A stretch of DNA of 64,000 nt, from NCBI GenBank assembly GCA_049487715.1, contig CP150580.1:310001-374000 (forward strand). Reading direction: 5' to 3'. The notes beneath the pieces were generated by a model. The model searched no databases. It was given only the letters and a program-made list of their open reading frames with translations, and was not told the origin of the DNA. Position numbers and translations under genes: made by a program. This document shows, piece by piece, positions 1-10,100 of this stretch. The DNA is from Pycnococcus provasolii (taxonomy: Eukaryota > Chlorophyta > Pseudoscourfieldiophyceae > Pseudoscourfieldiales). Positions within the stretch are counted from its first letter, which is position 1. Each line of letters starts with the position of its first letter.

Positions 1-646
1 CGCCGCTCCCTCGCCTGTGGGTGCCGCCGCCCCGGACCTGCGTGCGTTCGCCGCCGCCTGTGCCTCGACGTGATACTTGCAGTACTCAATCACCTTGCTG
101 AGAATCTTAGCCGTGACGTTGGGAAGAGGAATCGCCGACTCCGCTCCCGTGTCCTAGATAAAGGGGGGCAAAAATAAATATTCATGTCAGTGCTTTGTGT
201 TTGCTCAATCATATGAGAGAGGGAAACTGGAAATAAAAAACAAACCTCGATCATATTGCGAACCGTCTGTGACTCGAACGCCACTTCCTCGTCAACCTCG
301 AAGCCTAGAAGGGAAAAATTTTCAAAAGTGTGTCAGTGTGTGTGTGTGAGAAAGACCAAGACGGAAAGAGACCAACCACAACAAACCCACCCTCTGCCTC
401 TGAACAGCCAACAAACTTAACGCGATGCGATCTCAAAGTGCACAAGAAACACACACCATACAACACAACAAGGGCACAAAACAGCCACAAGGAGGAAAAG
501 TAAGCCCCATGCACCCTCACACCCTCAAACGAGAAAACCCACACGCAGGTCTCTAAAGCCCACAAAGCCCAAGACGACACAAACACCATACAAAGCGCAC
601 CTTCCCCGTCACTGCTCATGAGCATCACTTTGCGCGCTTCCGCCAT
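1..646 (-). CDS. SKP1: SKP1, SCF ubiquitin-ligase adaptor (5' part, three exons, cut by window edge)
   Basis: SKP1 bridges cullin-1 to F-box proteins in SCF ubiquitin ligases. I assembled it from three pieces on the minus strand. Exon 1 is 646-601 ([15 protein letters not shown]). Exon 2 is 304-246 ([19 protein letters not shown]). Exon 3 is 153-1, starting [13 protein letters not shown] and continuing through [17 protein letters not shown]. Introns at 600-305 and 245-154 both have GT...AG ends and keep the frame. The joined product matches the SKP1 BTB/POZ amino-terminal half (SSDGE, DEEVA..SQT..NMIED, IPLPNV....L.KVIEYC..H). An Ala/Gly-rich linker begins where family members usually have an acidic loop. 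The C-terminal F-box-binding helices lie outside the window. The start is the ATG at 646 in the context CGCCATGGCG on the complementary strand. Confidence 0.9.
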
Positions 647-1379
647 GGCGACTAGAAAGAAATAGTTATGGGGGGGAGGGGGGCAGGTTCAGGGCTGGGG
701 GGAGGGGAAGTGACGTCTTAAAACGTCTTCGCCAAAATGCCGGACTACCAAAAAGGCAATGGCCTTTCAGGGGGAGGGTTTTGTTTTCAGCCAAACGAAA
801 CGAAGGCGCCAAGCCAAAAACAGGGAGGGACCCAATCATCCGGGAAAACCCTAGTGTCCAAGAAACCCTAACATCTAACCCTAACCGCTCGCTAACCCTA
901 ACGGTCTTTCTTTGTAAGCCTTGGAAGACCGATTGGGAGGCGGGAGCGATTGTCAGAAGAGCACGAGGCCGACTTTGGATAGGAGCACCATCCCATCATC
1001 AAAGCAGGTGGCATGAAATCGTAGCGCCTGAAGGGCACTCCATTATTGAGCTCTCCAGTCCACCCCACTCTATCTAATCATGAGGTTACATACCTTACGA
1101 TAGTACGACGAGAACGAGACACCAACTCTGTCTAGGGTACGATAAAGCCTGAAGTGATCTGAGGCTCCGAGGGAGAGAGGGACAGCCGACTGGAGCCTGA
1201 GAGGACTGAGAGGACTGAGAGGAACGAACGACTTCCTCGTGACCGAGTACCGGTAAAGGCCGGCGTTTGTCTCACGATGTACTACCCTAGGAAGGCGGGG
1301 CCCACCCACAAGAAACAGCACCGGCCCACCCTCGTCAACATGGCAAGAAACAGCCAGGGATTAACCTTACCCGGTAGTT
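647..1379. other. Intergenic, telomere-like motifs
   Basis: No convincing gene. A cluster of degenerate CCCTAA-type motifs lies at about 846-903. A short tandem repeat of a GAGGACTGA-like unit lies near 1196-1226. A G-rich stretch at 665-715 sits just upstream of SKP1 and probably belongs to its promoter/5' leader region. Open frames here are short and lack recognisable domains. Confidence 0.5.
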
Positions 1380-2250
1380 GAGACGAGTGAAGACGAAGCC
1401 TTAACAGAGCCAGCCTCGAGGAGCCGAGTAAACCCTTTCCCGTGCCTTGTCGGCGACGGTCACTTGCCGTACCTGTACCTGTACCGTGCGTGTTACTGTA
1501 CAGTACTGTCTAAAATGATAAACGGACCGGTCATTTGTAAGTCGTCCCAATGGTCGTGCCATACCAGGTCGTTTTTGCCCGTACTTGTGGTGTTCGGGCA
1601 AGCCTCTTGAGTGGTCTATGCGACGCCGTCGCGAGGAACAGTGCACAACGAACACTCGCGTGTACACAACCAGCCAAAGTGGTACACTCCGCCATGACCG
1701 CCAAATGTTAAACGGACTACGGGGTTCCCGTTGTCGAAATGTAAAATTTGGGTTTCCCGATGGAATTCCTTTCCCCCATGCTGATCAGGGGGGGGGACCC
1801 ATGCATTTGGAAGTCGGGGGGAAATAGAGGGATTCTGAGTTTCCCAAATTGGTCCCGGATTTCTGTCGGGGCAAATTCCCCCCCGACTTACAAATGGATT
1901 TTCGGATTTTAATGGCGGAACGCTGTTTTGTCGCGAATTTGTGAGCAGCTCGTGCGTTGGTTTTCTACGTGGTATGTGTGTGCAAGTAGGCCTACACCCA
2001 TAGTGTACCACTGCCACAAACCACGGGTGAAACGGACTTGGGACGGCCCAGTTGTGGGGTTGACTTACAAATCCGGTCCGTTTAACATGGGCGGTCCGTT
2101 TATCATTTCAGACAGTACTGTACTGTACCAGTGTGATACTGTAGAACACTCGCGCACCACAGCCCCAGGGTTACCCGGCGGTAGTTGTAAAACGTTGTTC
2201 TTTCTTTCCGCCTTTGTTAAGCTTTGGTTAAGAGCGTCTTAACTCGTCTC
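1380..2250. repeat. Decayed foldback (inverted-repeat) element, about 870 bp
   Basis: The outer ends are inverted copies: GAGACGAGT at 1380-1388 and ACTCGTCTC at 2242-2250, with similarity continuing inward for a few more bases. A second, much stronger inverted pair lies inside. The segment at about 1500-1545 (CAGTACTGTCT, then AATGATAAACGGACC) is repeated in reverse complement at about 2065-2125, with a small insertion in the right copy. A third hairpin pairs about 1802-1826 with 1869-1895 around a GTCGGGGGG core. No long coding frame with a domain is present. I could not see a target-site duplication. It looks like a non-autonomous MITE/foldback element. Confidence 0.6.
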
Positions 2251-2302
2251 GGGCCTTTTTTGTTTTATAAATAAAAGTTCTTCTATAGAAGGTCTTAGCA
2301 AG

Positions 2303-2326
2303 CGTTAGGTTAGGTTAGGTCAGGTT
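2303..2326 (+). promoter_or_regulatory. TTAGGT tandem just before a start codon
   Basis: Three TTAGGT-type units followed by a variant end directly at the ATG at 2327. The tract resembles telomere-type (telo-box-like) promoter or leader motifs seen upstream of some plant genes. A role is only inferred from position. Confidence 0.3.
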
Positions 2327-4051
2327 ATGGCGGACGACGACACGACGGCACCTGCTTCGGCTGAGGAGGAGGAGACTCCGGCGGCAGCGCCAGCGGCGGC
2401 CGACGACTCGGAAGGGGCAGCAGAAGCAGAAGCAGAAGCAGCAACAGCAGCAGCAGCACCGGCGCCAGCCTCAGAAGAGGAGGAGTCAGGTGGTGGTGAC
2501 GCTGATACCACTTCTTCAGGTGGTGTTGCCTTGGCTGCACCACCACCACTTGGAGGGGGAGGGGGAGGCGGCATCGCGTCCATCTTAGAGCAGCAGCAAG
2601 ACTACAAAAAACAACTCAACTACGCGTCGACGACGTTCATGCAGCCGAAGAACATCCTTGACAACGAACATCCGCCCGACAGAAACCAAGCGCAGGACAC
2701 CATACGAAACGCCTTCCACCCCTCGCAGTTTGTTGGCATACGAAGCCTGCCAAACGCCATGCACCCGTCGTTCCGTGACGAGTTCAACAAAAAGCTCGTC
2801 GAAGATGCACACCTAGACAACCAAAACGGGCCAGTCTATGCCACCGCGGGTGCCGCGCCGAGATACGAACGGCCGGAAGACGTTCCCGCAGCAACGCACG
2901 CGATGCGCGTCGGAGCAAAGGGGCAAAAACCGCCGCAGGCGACGGCGCCGGACAGCGGCGCGTTCTTGCGATACGAGTACATACCAAGCGAGTACGACGC
3001 ACCAAAACTCGCGGAACGAGCACGAGTGCATGACAGCACCGCGCGACGCTTGGTCATCAGCGAAGCAGACTTCGTGTGCACGAGCCTGCCACCCGCACCC
3101 AAGGGTGCCGGCGCATTTCACAGCTTCGAGTACGACCTCGACCCGTACGAGCTGAAAAAGCAGTCGTCCATCATGCACAAGCAAGCTAGTCGCGACGCCA
3201 TGCTCGGCGGCGCGATGTACGCCGGATGCAAGGGGGAGAGCAGGTTCGAGCAGAACAAAATGATGAGGTACGAGTGCATCAAGTGGCTTGCTCAAGATCT
3301 CTGCCGCGACTGGCCGAAGAGCTTCGCCGGCGTGTTCGAGGACGAGAATGGCGCGCTCGTGTGCGCGTTCCATGCCGGCGAGCTGAACATGGATCCTGAA
3401 TCGGCAGCACAGCCAGAGTCGTCCGACGAACAGCCTCCAGCAGCAGATGCGGATGCGGCGCCGGCGCCGGCGCCTTCGGGAGAGGGAGAGGGAGAGGCGG
3501 ATCCGGAAGGGGCATCGGCAGAGACGGAAACCGCCGGCGACGATCCGGCAGCACCGCCGGATGGTCCAGCCGCAGACTCCGCCGCAGACTCCGCCGGAGG
3601 TGGTGTTGGAATCATGTCCTTAGCCGCACAGCCTCAGGCGAGCAGCCTGAGTGGATCCGTCAGGCTTGGGCACGGACACACGAAAACGCTGTCTGGAGAT
3701 GACCTCATCGCCGCTAGCCCGCACGGCGACGTGACGACGTACATGAACTACTACAGCCGATCGGAAAGCACCGCGCAGGAATTCGCGCTTCGCAAAGACC
3801 CTCTCAGGTGGGGTATCATTGACCCGGATGGCACACGCGTGAGCTACGTCCTCTGGCCGCCGTGGGTGCACCGTCGACGTGAGGCACCTCCTGAGATCAG
3901 CCACGCGCCAGGAGTTTCCCTCGAGGCGCCTGAGAGCTTCAAGCCCGAGGCTGCTTTGGTGAGCGGACGTGTGCCGTTCGGACCGCAGAGCGGCGGAGGT
4001 CAGGCCATCGCAACTTACGTGAGGACGAGAGAACGAAGCTTCAAGTTCTAA
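2327..4051 (+). CDS. Uncharacterised protein with acidic Ala-rich ends
   Basis: A 574-residue intronless frame starting at an ATG. Residues 1-85 are low complexity (Ala/Glu/Pro and a Gly run). A more ordered middle part (about 90-350) contains short Tyr/Phe-rich blocks such as MHPSFRDEFNKKLVEDAH, FLRYEYIPSEYD and FHSFEYDLDPYELKK. A second low-complexity linker follows (about 355-440). The ordered C-terminal part includes DPLRWGIIDPDGTRVSYVLW. I see no signal peptide or membrane segment. I do not recognise the family. The periodic short motifs joined by disordered linkers remind me of axonemal/flagellar structural proteins, but that is a guess. It converges on the next gene with only about 50 nt between stop codons. 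Confidence 0.75.
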   Translation: MADDDTTAPASAEEEETPAAAPAAADDSEGAAEAEAEAATAAAAPAPASEEEESGGGDADTTSSGGVALAAPPPLGGGGGGGIASILEQQQDYKKQLNYASTTFMQPKNILDNEHPPDRNQAQDTIRNAFHPSQFVGIRSLPNAMHPSFRDEFNKKLVEDAHLDNQNGPVYATAGAAPRYERPEDVPAATHAMRVGAKGQKPPQATAPDSGAFLRYEYIPSEYDAPKLAERARVHDSTARRLVISEADFVCTSLPPAPKGAGAFHSFEYDLDPYELKKQSSIMHKQASRDAMLGGAMYAGCKGESRFEQNKMMRYECIKWLAQDLCRDWPKSFAGVFEDENGALVCAFHAGELNMDPESAAQPESSDEQPPAADADAAPAPAPSGEGEGEADPEGASAETETAGDDPAAPPDGPAADSAADSAGGGVGIMSLAAQPQASSLSGSVRLGHGHTKTLSGDDLIAASPHGDVTTYMNYYSRSESTAQEFALRKDPLRWGIIDPDGTRVSYVLWPPWVHRRREAPPEISHAPGVSLEAPESFKPEAALVSGRVPFGPQSGGGQAIATYVRTRERSFKF

Positions 4052-4102
4052 AAATTTGAAAAGAAAAACACATTTAATTACTTTAACGTACGGTACGGTT
4101 AT

Positions 4103-7100
4103 CTACTTGTCTTCACATGATTGCATCGATTGCACCAAGTCTGCAACCAGGTCCTCGTAGATAGACTCAGCGACCCGGTCAATCAGAGCTTTCTTCGCCG
4201 CCACGTAGCGTGCACCATGCTCGTAAGACTCCTCCTCCTCGTCGATGCGAGCATCGTGCTCTAGCATCGCCTTCAGTGCATCCTCGTGGAGTTGGCCACT
4301 CTGCGCTGGACCGAGGTCGTCGCCTGGTGGAGGTGGAGGCGGCGGGTTTGCGCTAAATTGCTGTGCAGCAACGACAAGCTGCGCCTCCCGTCGACGCGCC
4401 CGCGCGTCGTCCGAGTGCTTGGCAAATTCGTGCATGCGACGCTTGGCAGCGCGATGTAGCGTATCCCGATCCGATGCCATGGCACTGTATGCCGCGGATG
4501 CCATTGACGACGCGGAATCATCCGGCGACGGCACGCGTGCAAGCGAAGCGTAGCTGTCGACGAGTGCCTGCCGCAGTTCCTCGGGAACGCCTGCGGAGGC
4601 TGCCAGTGCCACAAGAGGTGGCGGCGTAGAGCCCTGATCGCGCATCGCCGACGCCGCGGCGTCCACGAAAGCGGCAGTCATGTCCACACGTGCTGTCTTC
4701 GAAGCAGCTCCCTCGGTAGGATCCGCGGGACGAGGAACATCGTCATCCGAGTCCGTCTCAGACTCAGAGTCTTCCATCTGATTGCTTGGCACAACAGATG
4801 ATGGAGGTTGTCTCTGTTCTACCACCTCGTCATCGTCGTCATCCTCCTCGTCCTCCTCAAATTCATCCTCGTATTCCACAGTCAGCACCTCAGCGCCACC
4901 TGCGGAAATCGATGGCTCAGGCATGTCCAACTGCTCGTCCATAATAGGAACGGTGATGGCCACCGCCGGACTCGCCGGACGCGGCGGAAGTTCCTCTTGT
5001 CGCTCGTCTTTCGTGCGCATCGCCTCCTCCATCGCATGAAAGGAATCAGACAACAACTCGTTCGTCATTGCACTCGCCACCTCGGTAGTGGGAGGAGTGG
5101 GGTCGTCGTCGCCGTCGTCGTCGTCGTCTCCGCCTCCGCCAAGTCTGCACCCTGAGGAATCACAAACTCCTCCGATTCGACTGAGATTGGCTGCGCCTCA
5201 TCCTCCTCCTCAATTTCCAACTCGACATCGTCGTCATCGTCAACCTCCTCAAGGGGTGGTGGCATATCGTCATCGTCATCGTCCTCTCCCTCCTCCTGCT
5301 CCTCTAGAGCGCCGACACCAACAGCCTGATCCTCGTCCGCATCCGTGGGAGGCACGTCGGGAGGTCCCGTTGTCGTCGTGCCCTCGCTAGGCGCGAAGTC
5401 CGCAGATGCTTGCAAACCGTCGTCAGACTCGCCCATAAGATCGTCGATTCCACCAAGCATGACCCTAGCTCCTCCAATCACAAATGCCTCGGGCTCCGAT
5501 GGCGATCGTGGTGGTTGTGGCGATGGCGATGACGTCCTGCCTTCGGATGAAGAAAGCAGCCCAGAGCGAGCCGTCACGTCCTCATCCACGAAGGAGTCAG
5601 TGTACTGCTGATCTTCCTCATCTTGTTCGGCCTTCCCCTCCTCCTTTTGCTGCAACACAGGAGGATCGGGTGATGCTTGGGCAGAGCGTTCTGCCGATTC
5701 CGTGGAATGGTCTGGTGCCCAGTCGGCAGAGATATCATCGCGACTCGACATCATTGCCTCAGACGTTCTCACAGATTCACCACTGGAGTGCGCCATGGCG
5801 GCGACGGTCGTCTCCTTAGCCGGGTCTGCCTCAACAGGCAGTTCAGGATCGACCTCGTTGCTCTGCGCGAGTAGCTCATCGATTCCGCCCAAAACGACGT
5901 TCATCCCTCCAATCTTAAATTGCCTCGGTGAATCGTCGCTGTCTTCGGCTGCTCCAGTTGGTTTCTCGGATGACAATGCCGAATCATTTCGGAACGATCG
6001 CTCTTGGCTCGACCGCATGTCCGACTGATCATCGTCAACGAAAGACTCGGTGTAAACTGGATCTGCCTCCGATGCCGACTGAGCAACCTCGTCCTCGTCT
6101 TCGTCCTCAGCCTCTACTTCGATTTCTTCCGACAATTCCACAGCAGCCACAGTCGTCTCGTCCTTCTCCTCTGTTTCATCTTCCTCAGGCTCCTCAACCA
6201 CGATGTCTTCGGAAAGCTCGGAGGCGATCTTCGACTGTTCCGCCAAGCTCGCCTCGTGCTCAACGACGGAATCGATCTCCTCGGAGATTGAGTCCGCAAG
6301 CATCTCGCTCACCTCGGGTAGAATCCTGTCCACCGTGCGAATGTCATCTTCTTCCACCTCAGGCACATCCTCCACTACGGTGGATGCCACAGGTGCCGGC
6401 AGAGGAGCCCGCGATCCTCGCGCTCTCCTCTGAGTAGCGGGCGCAGGAGCTTGCAAAGGCGAAGGCGCGGCGGGGCGAGGGTTTGCTATCGCGTGACGAG
6501 CATCGTCGACGGCGGTGCGCATAGCAGCCACTTGTTCTTGCAACGCCGCCTCCTTGACGCGATTGCGCGCTCGTCTCGCGCTCACACGTAGCTGCTGAAG
6601 CTCCGTCTCGAGTGCCGCAAGGCGTACCTCTTCCAGCTCCTCGCTCTCAGTCAGCGGCGGTTCTTCAGGCAATGCTAGAGCTGCGTCGATCGCCTGGCGT
6701 GCCTGCTCGGCCACGGCATTTGCCGCCACCGTTGCCGCCTGAGCCTCCGCAGTACGCGGGAAAGAGGCAGCAGTTGCAGATATGGGCGCAACGACGTCTG
6801 CAAACTCATCCTCGATGGCATCGTCGTCGTCGACAACCTCCTCTTCGATAGTCGACGCCGTGGCAAGTGTTTGATTGATTGGACGGACTTCCGCAGCTAG
6901 AGCCAGAGTCTCATCCTCCTCAATTTCGTCCGAGTCCATTGGTGCTGGTGCGGTTGTTGAACCAACCTGCGCCGAAAGTGCAAGAGCAGGAGCAGGAGCG
7001 GTTCCAGCCGCAGCTGCCGCTGAGCCCTTTGCACGAGTCAGAGCCGCCAACTCCTCGCGAAGCTGGTTCGCCTCGTCGCGAATGCGTTCCAGCAACGCCT

Positions 7101-10100
7101 CCTTGCGGCTTAATTCAATCTTTCGCTTTTCCTTTGACACCTTGCGTTGCAGAGACACCAGAGTTTCCTGCGACTGAGCAACTTCATTCGTGACGCGGTC
7201 AAATCGTTCCTCGTCAAAGCTCGACGAATCGTGCGCATTCGCGGTGTTTGCCCCGCCGGACAAACGACTTGCACTTTCACCGTCAAATTCCATCGTGTAC
7301 TCCACCTCAGTCGCTACTGATGCCGCTGCGTCTGCACCTCGAGTCACCATAGTCGCGCCGCTTAGGTGCGACGACGAGGGCAAAACATCCTCCGCAATGT
7401 CGTCCGAGATGGACGCACCCGAAGTTTCCGCTCTTGCCGCAGCTTTTCCTTGCAAAGTGGACGCAGACGCCACAAGAGCAAGGCGCTGGCGCTCGAGATC
7501 GGCACGCACCGATGCAATGGAACGTTCCGCATCTGCACGGTCCGCTGCAAGCTGCATCAGCACAAGGCGCTCACCGCGTGTTGGCATTTGACTGGGGTCG
7601 TCCTCCGATAGCGCTTTCTTGTTCTTGCGGCGCTTCGGATCGCTTGCCCAGAGCTTCTTCAGCTGCGCCTTGGCAGAAGCCTCGCGCACTTTTAGATCCG
7701 CCTGAACTTCCGCGATGCGTCGCTGCGCGACTGCCTCCGATGCCGCGAGCGCTTGTGCGTGTGCGTCACTCGCCACTGCCGATATTTCCTCGGCGATGCT
7801 TGACGACGAGGCTTTCGCGCGTCCCGCCCGTGCAGGCGGCGTGGCGACAGCCTCATCGTCAACTTCATCCTCAATGCTGCTCGATGAATCGCGGCCTGCA
7901 GGGCGTCCGGCGCCAGGGATTGATGCGGTGCCATCCGCATCGCCGATTTCATCCGCAATCGAACTGGATCGCTCGGATTGTGCTCGCTCATCCTCCACCC
8001 GCGCTTCGTCCATTCCGGCCACGACATCATCCAAAATCGAATCTGACGTAACTGCCGCGGCATCGGCCGCCATAGACAATTTGTTCGCCGGTCCGGGGGA
8101 GATGGGCGCGTCAAAGTCGTCGGTGTACAAAGCCGTGCTAGCGAGGGCTTTTTCAGCAACAGGCTGCTCCGTTCCAACAGATGTGCTCTTAACCACCTCC
8201 TCCTGCCTGGTCTGCTGCACCGCGAGATTTACTTGCATGGAGGCAATCTCCTTCACCGCGTTGAGGTTTTCGGCATGAATCGTACGAACGGCACTCTCTG
8301 CCGCAGCCTGAAGTTCTTCCTTTGCCTTGGCGCGTTCCTCTGCCAGAGCCACCTCAGCAGTGTGACTCGCGGCTGATAGCAGAGCACGTTGCTCTGCCAA
8401 CGCATCGGCCATCTGTGCACTCACGGCGCTCTCTGCTGCAGCAGCCTGCGCCCGGGACAGTGCCGCGGATGCCGCTAGGTTTTCGGCGTGCTTCTCTGCA
8501 TTGGCAGCCTCCTCGAGAAGATCGAGCTCGGTCAAGACGCGTCTTTGCAGCTCCTCGGGCGACAGACGCTCACCGCGATCTGCCGCATCGCGAGCAACAG
8601 CGGCAGCAGACGCGGCAGCAGCAGAGCGCTGCTCGATAGAAATTTGGGTGTCATTTGCGGCGACATCATCGGATGATGTTGCAACTTGTGTGTTAAGTCC
8701 GGTAGCACCACCTGACTTGACAACCATGGAAACGGCGGCGGCAATCGCGGCCTGTACGTCCTCCTTGGCTGAGGCTTCCATGGCAGCCAACTTGGCCTCT
8801 AGGGCGGCGACACGCTCGTCACTTCTTCTCTTCTCTTCATCGGCGGCAGCAGTACCGTTCACTTCTGCCTCAGTCGCATACTGAACAAACAATGCTGCCG
8901 CATCGTGCGATGTTGGAACTTTCGTAGGCTCAGCGGATGCAGATGGAATAGCTCTGGCGAGCAGCGCACTAAAAACACTTGTCCCATCAGCCGCGTTGCC
9001 CAGTGGCATCGATTCATCATCAAGATAAGCGGACTCCACATAGGTCCTGTCTCGCTCACGGGTCGACACGGGTGCAATCTGAGTAAGTCCGATGAATTCT
9101 GCAGGTTCCGTCGAGACATTCATGTCATACTGTGCTGATTCGATTCCGCTCAGTTCGAAATCAGGCGAAAACGTGCGTTCCTGACGTGTGCGAGCGACTG
9201 ACGGCACCCCACGAGCACCCCGTGCACGGCGCCTCCGCCGCCGCTCACCGTCATCTGAGCTAGTTCCTGAATCGCTCTTAGTTGCGTGTACTGAAGGCTG
9301 CTCATTTCCCGCCAGCATTCGATGCAGAGCAGCCGTTGCGTCCTCCGCCTCGGCAGCCTCGACCGCAACCTCAGGTGCTTTCGCGGCGGAGTCGCCGTGA
9401 GGATCATTTCCAGAAAGCATGGCGTGCAAAGCAGCCGTCGCATCCTCTGCGTCATGGAGTAGCTCTTCCGCCTCCACCGGGGCGATAGCCTCTCCTTCTT
9501 CCTCCACGTCTGCCGAATGGGAAGTATTCGTCCCCTCCTCATCTCGAGCTGCATCCTGTTGCCCGGGCTCATTGGCAGCGAGTTGTGCATGCAACAATGC
9601 CGTCGCGTCGTCTGCATCTTTCTCATTTCCAGCAAGCTGTGCATGCAATAGCGCCGTCGCGTCATCGGCTTCTCTAGTTGCCTCGTCATCTTGATCTGTG
9701 ACTTTCGCACCGCCACCCTTGGCATCTTCCTTTGCATTCTTTGACTCTGTATCATGTGTGCGCGATGCACGCTGCACCGCAGCAAGCTCCCGAGCCGCCT
9801 TTTGTGCGTCTTGAGCAAGCCTGGAAAGAGTTTCTTCAGCTTCGCGTTCTGCCGCTCGTGCCTTCACCGCATTCGTTTTTGCCAAAGGCGCCGTTTCACT
9901 CTGCGCCGGTTGAGATGTGAGAAGGTCGGGTGCGGCTTGTGTCAATACGGCAATGCGTTCGCTCAGCCGACTTGCAACGTGCTTCAGCTGGTCTAATTTT
10001 TCGGGGTATAGATTCCGATCGAGAGCACGGACATTTGAGGCACCTCCGGCACTTGGAATAATGTGCGGCGTGTGCACCGTCGTTGCAAAACGTCGCAATG

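Noticed and set aside
846-903. Chromosome end (true telomere)
   Set aside because: Only a few degenerate units, with genes on both sides.
4103-5080. Separate 325-codon gene
   Set aside because: Starts with GTG, overlaps the upstream frame inside a triplet tract and shares its aromatic-acidic motifs; more likely the C-terminal part of the same gene.
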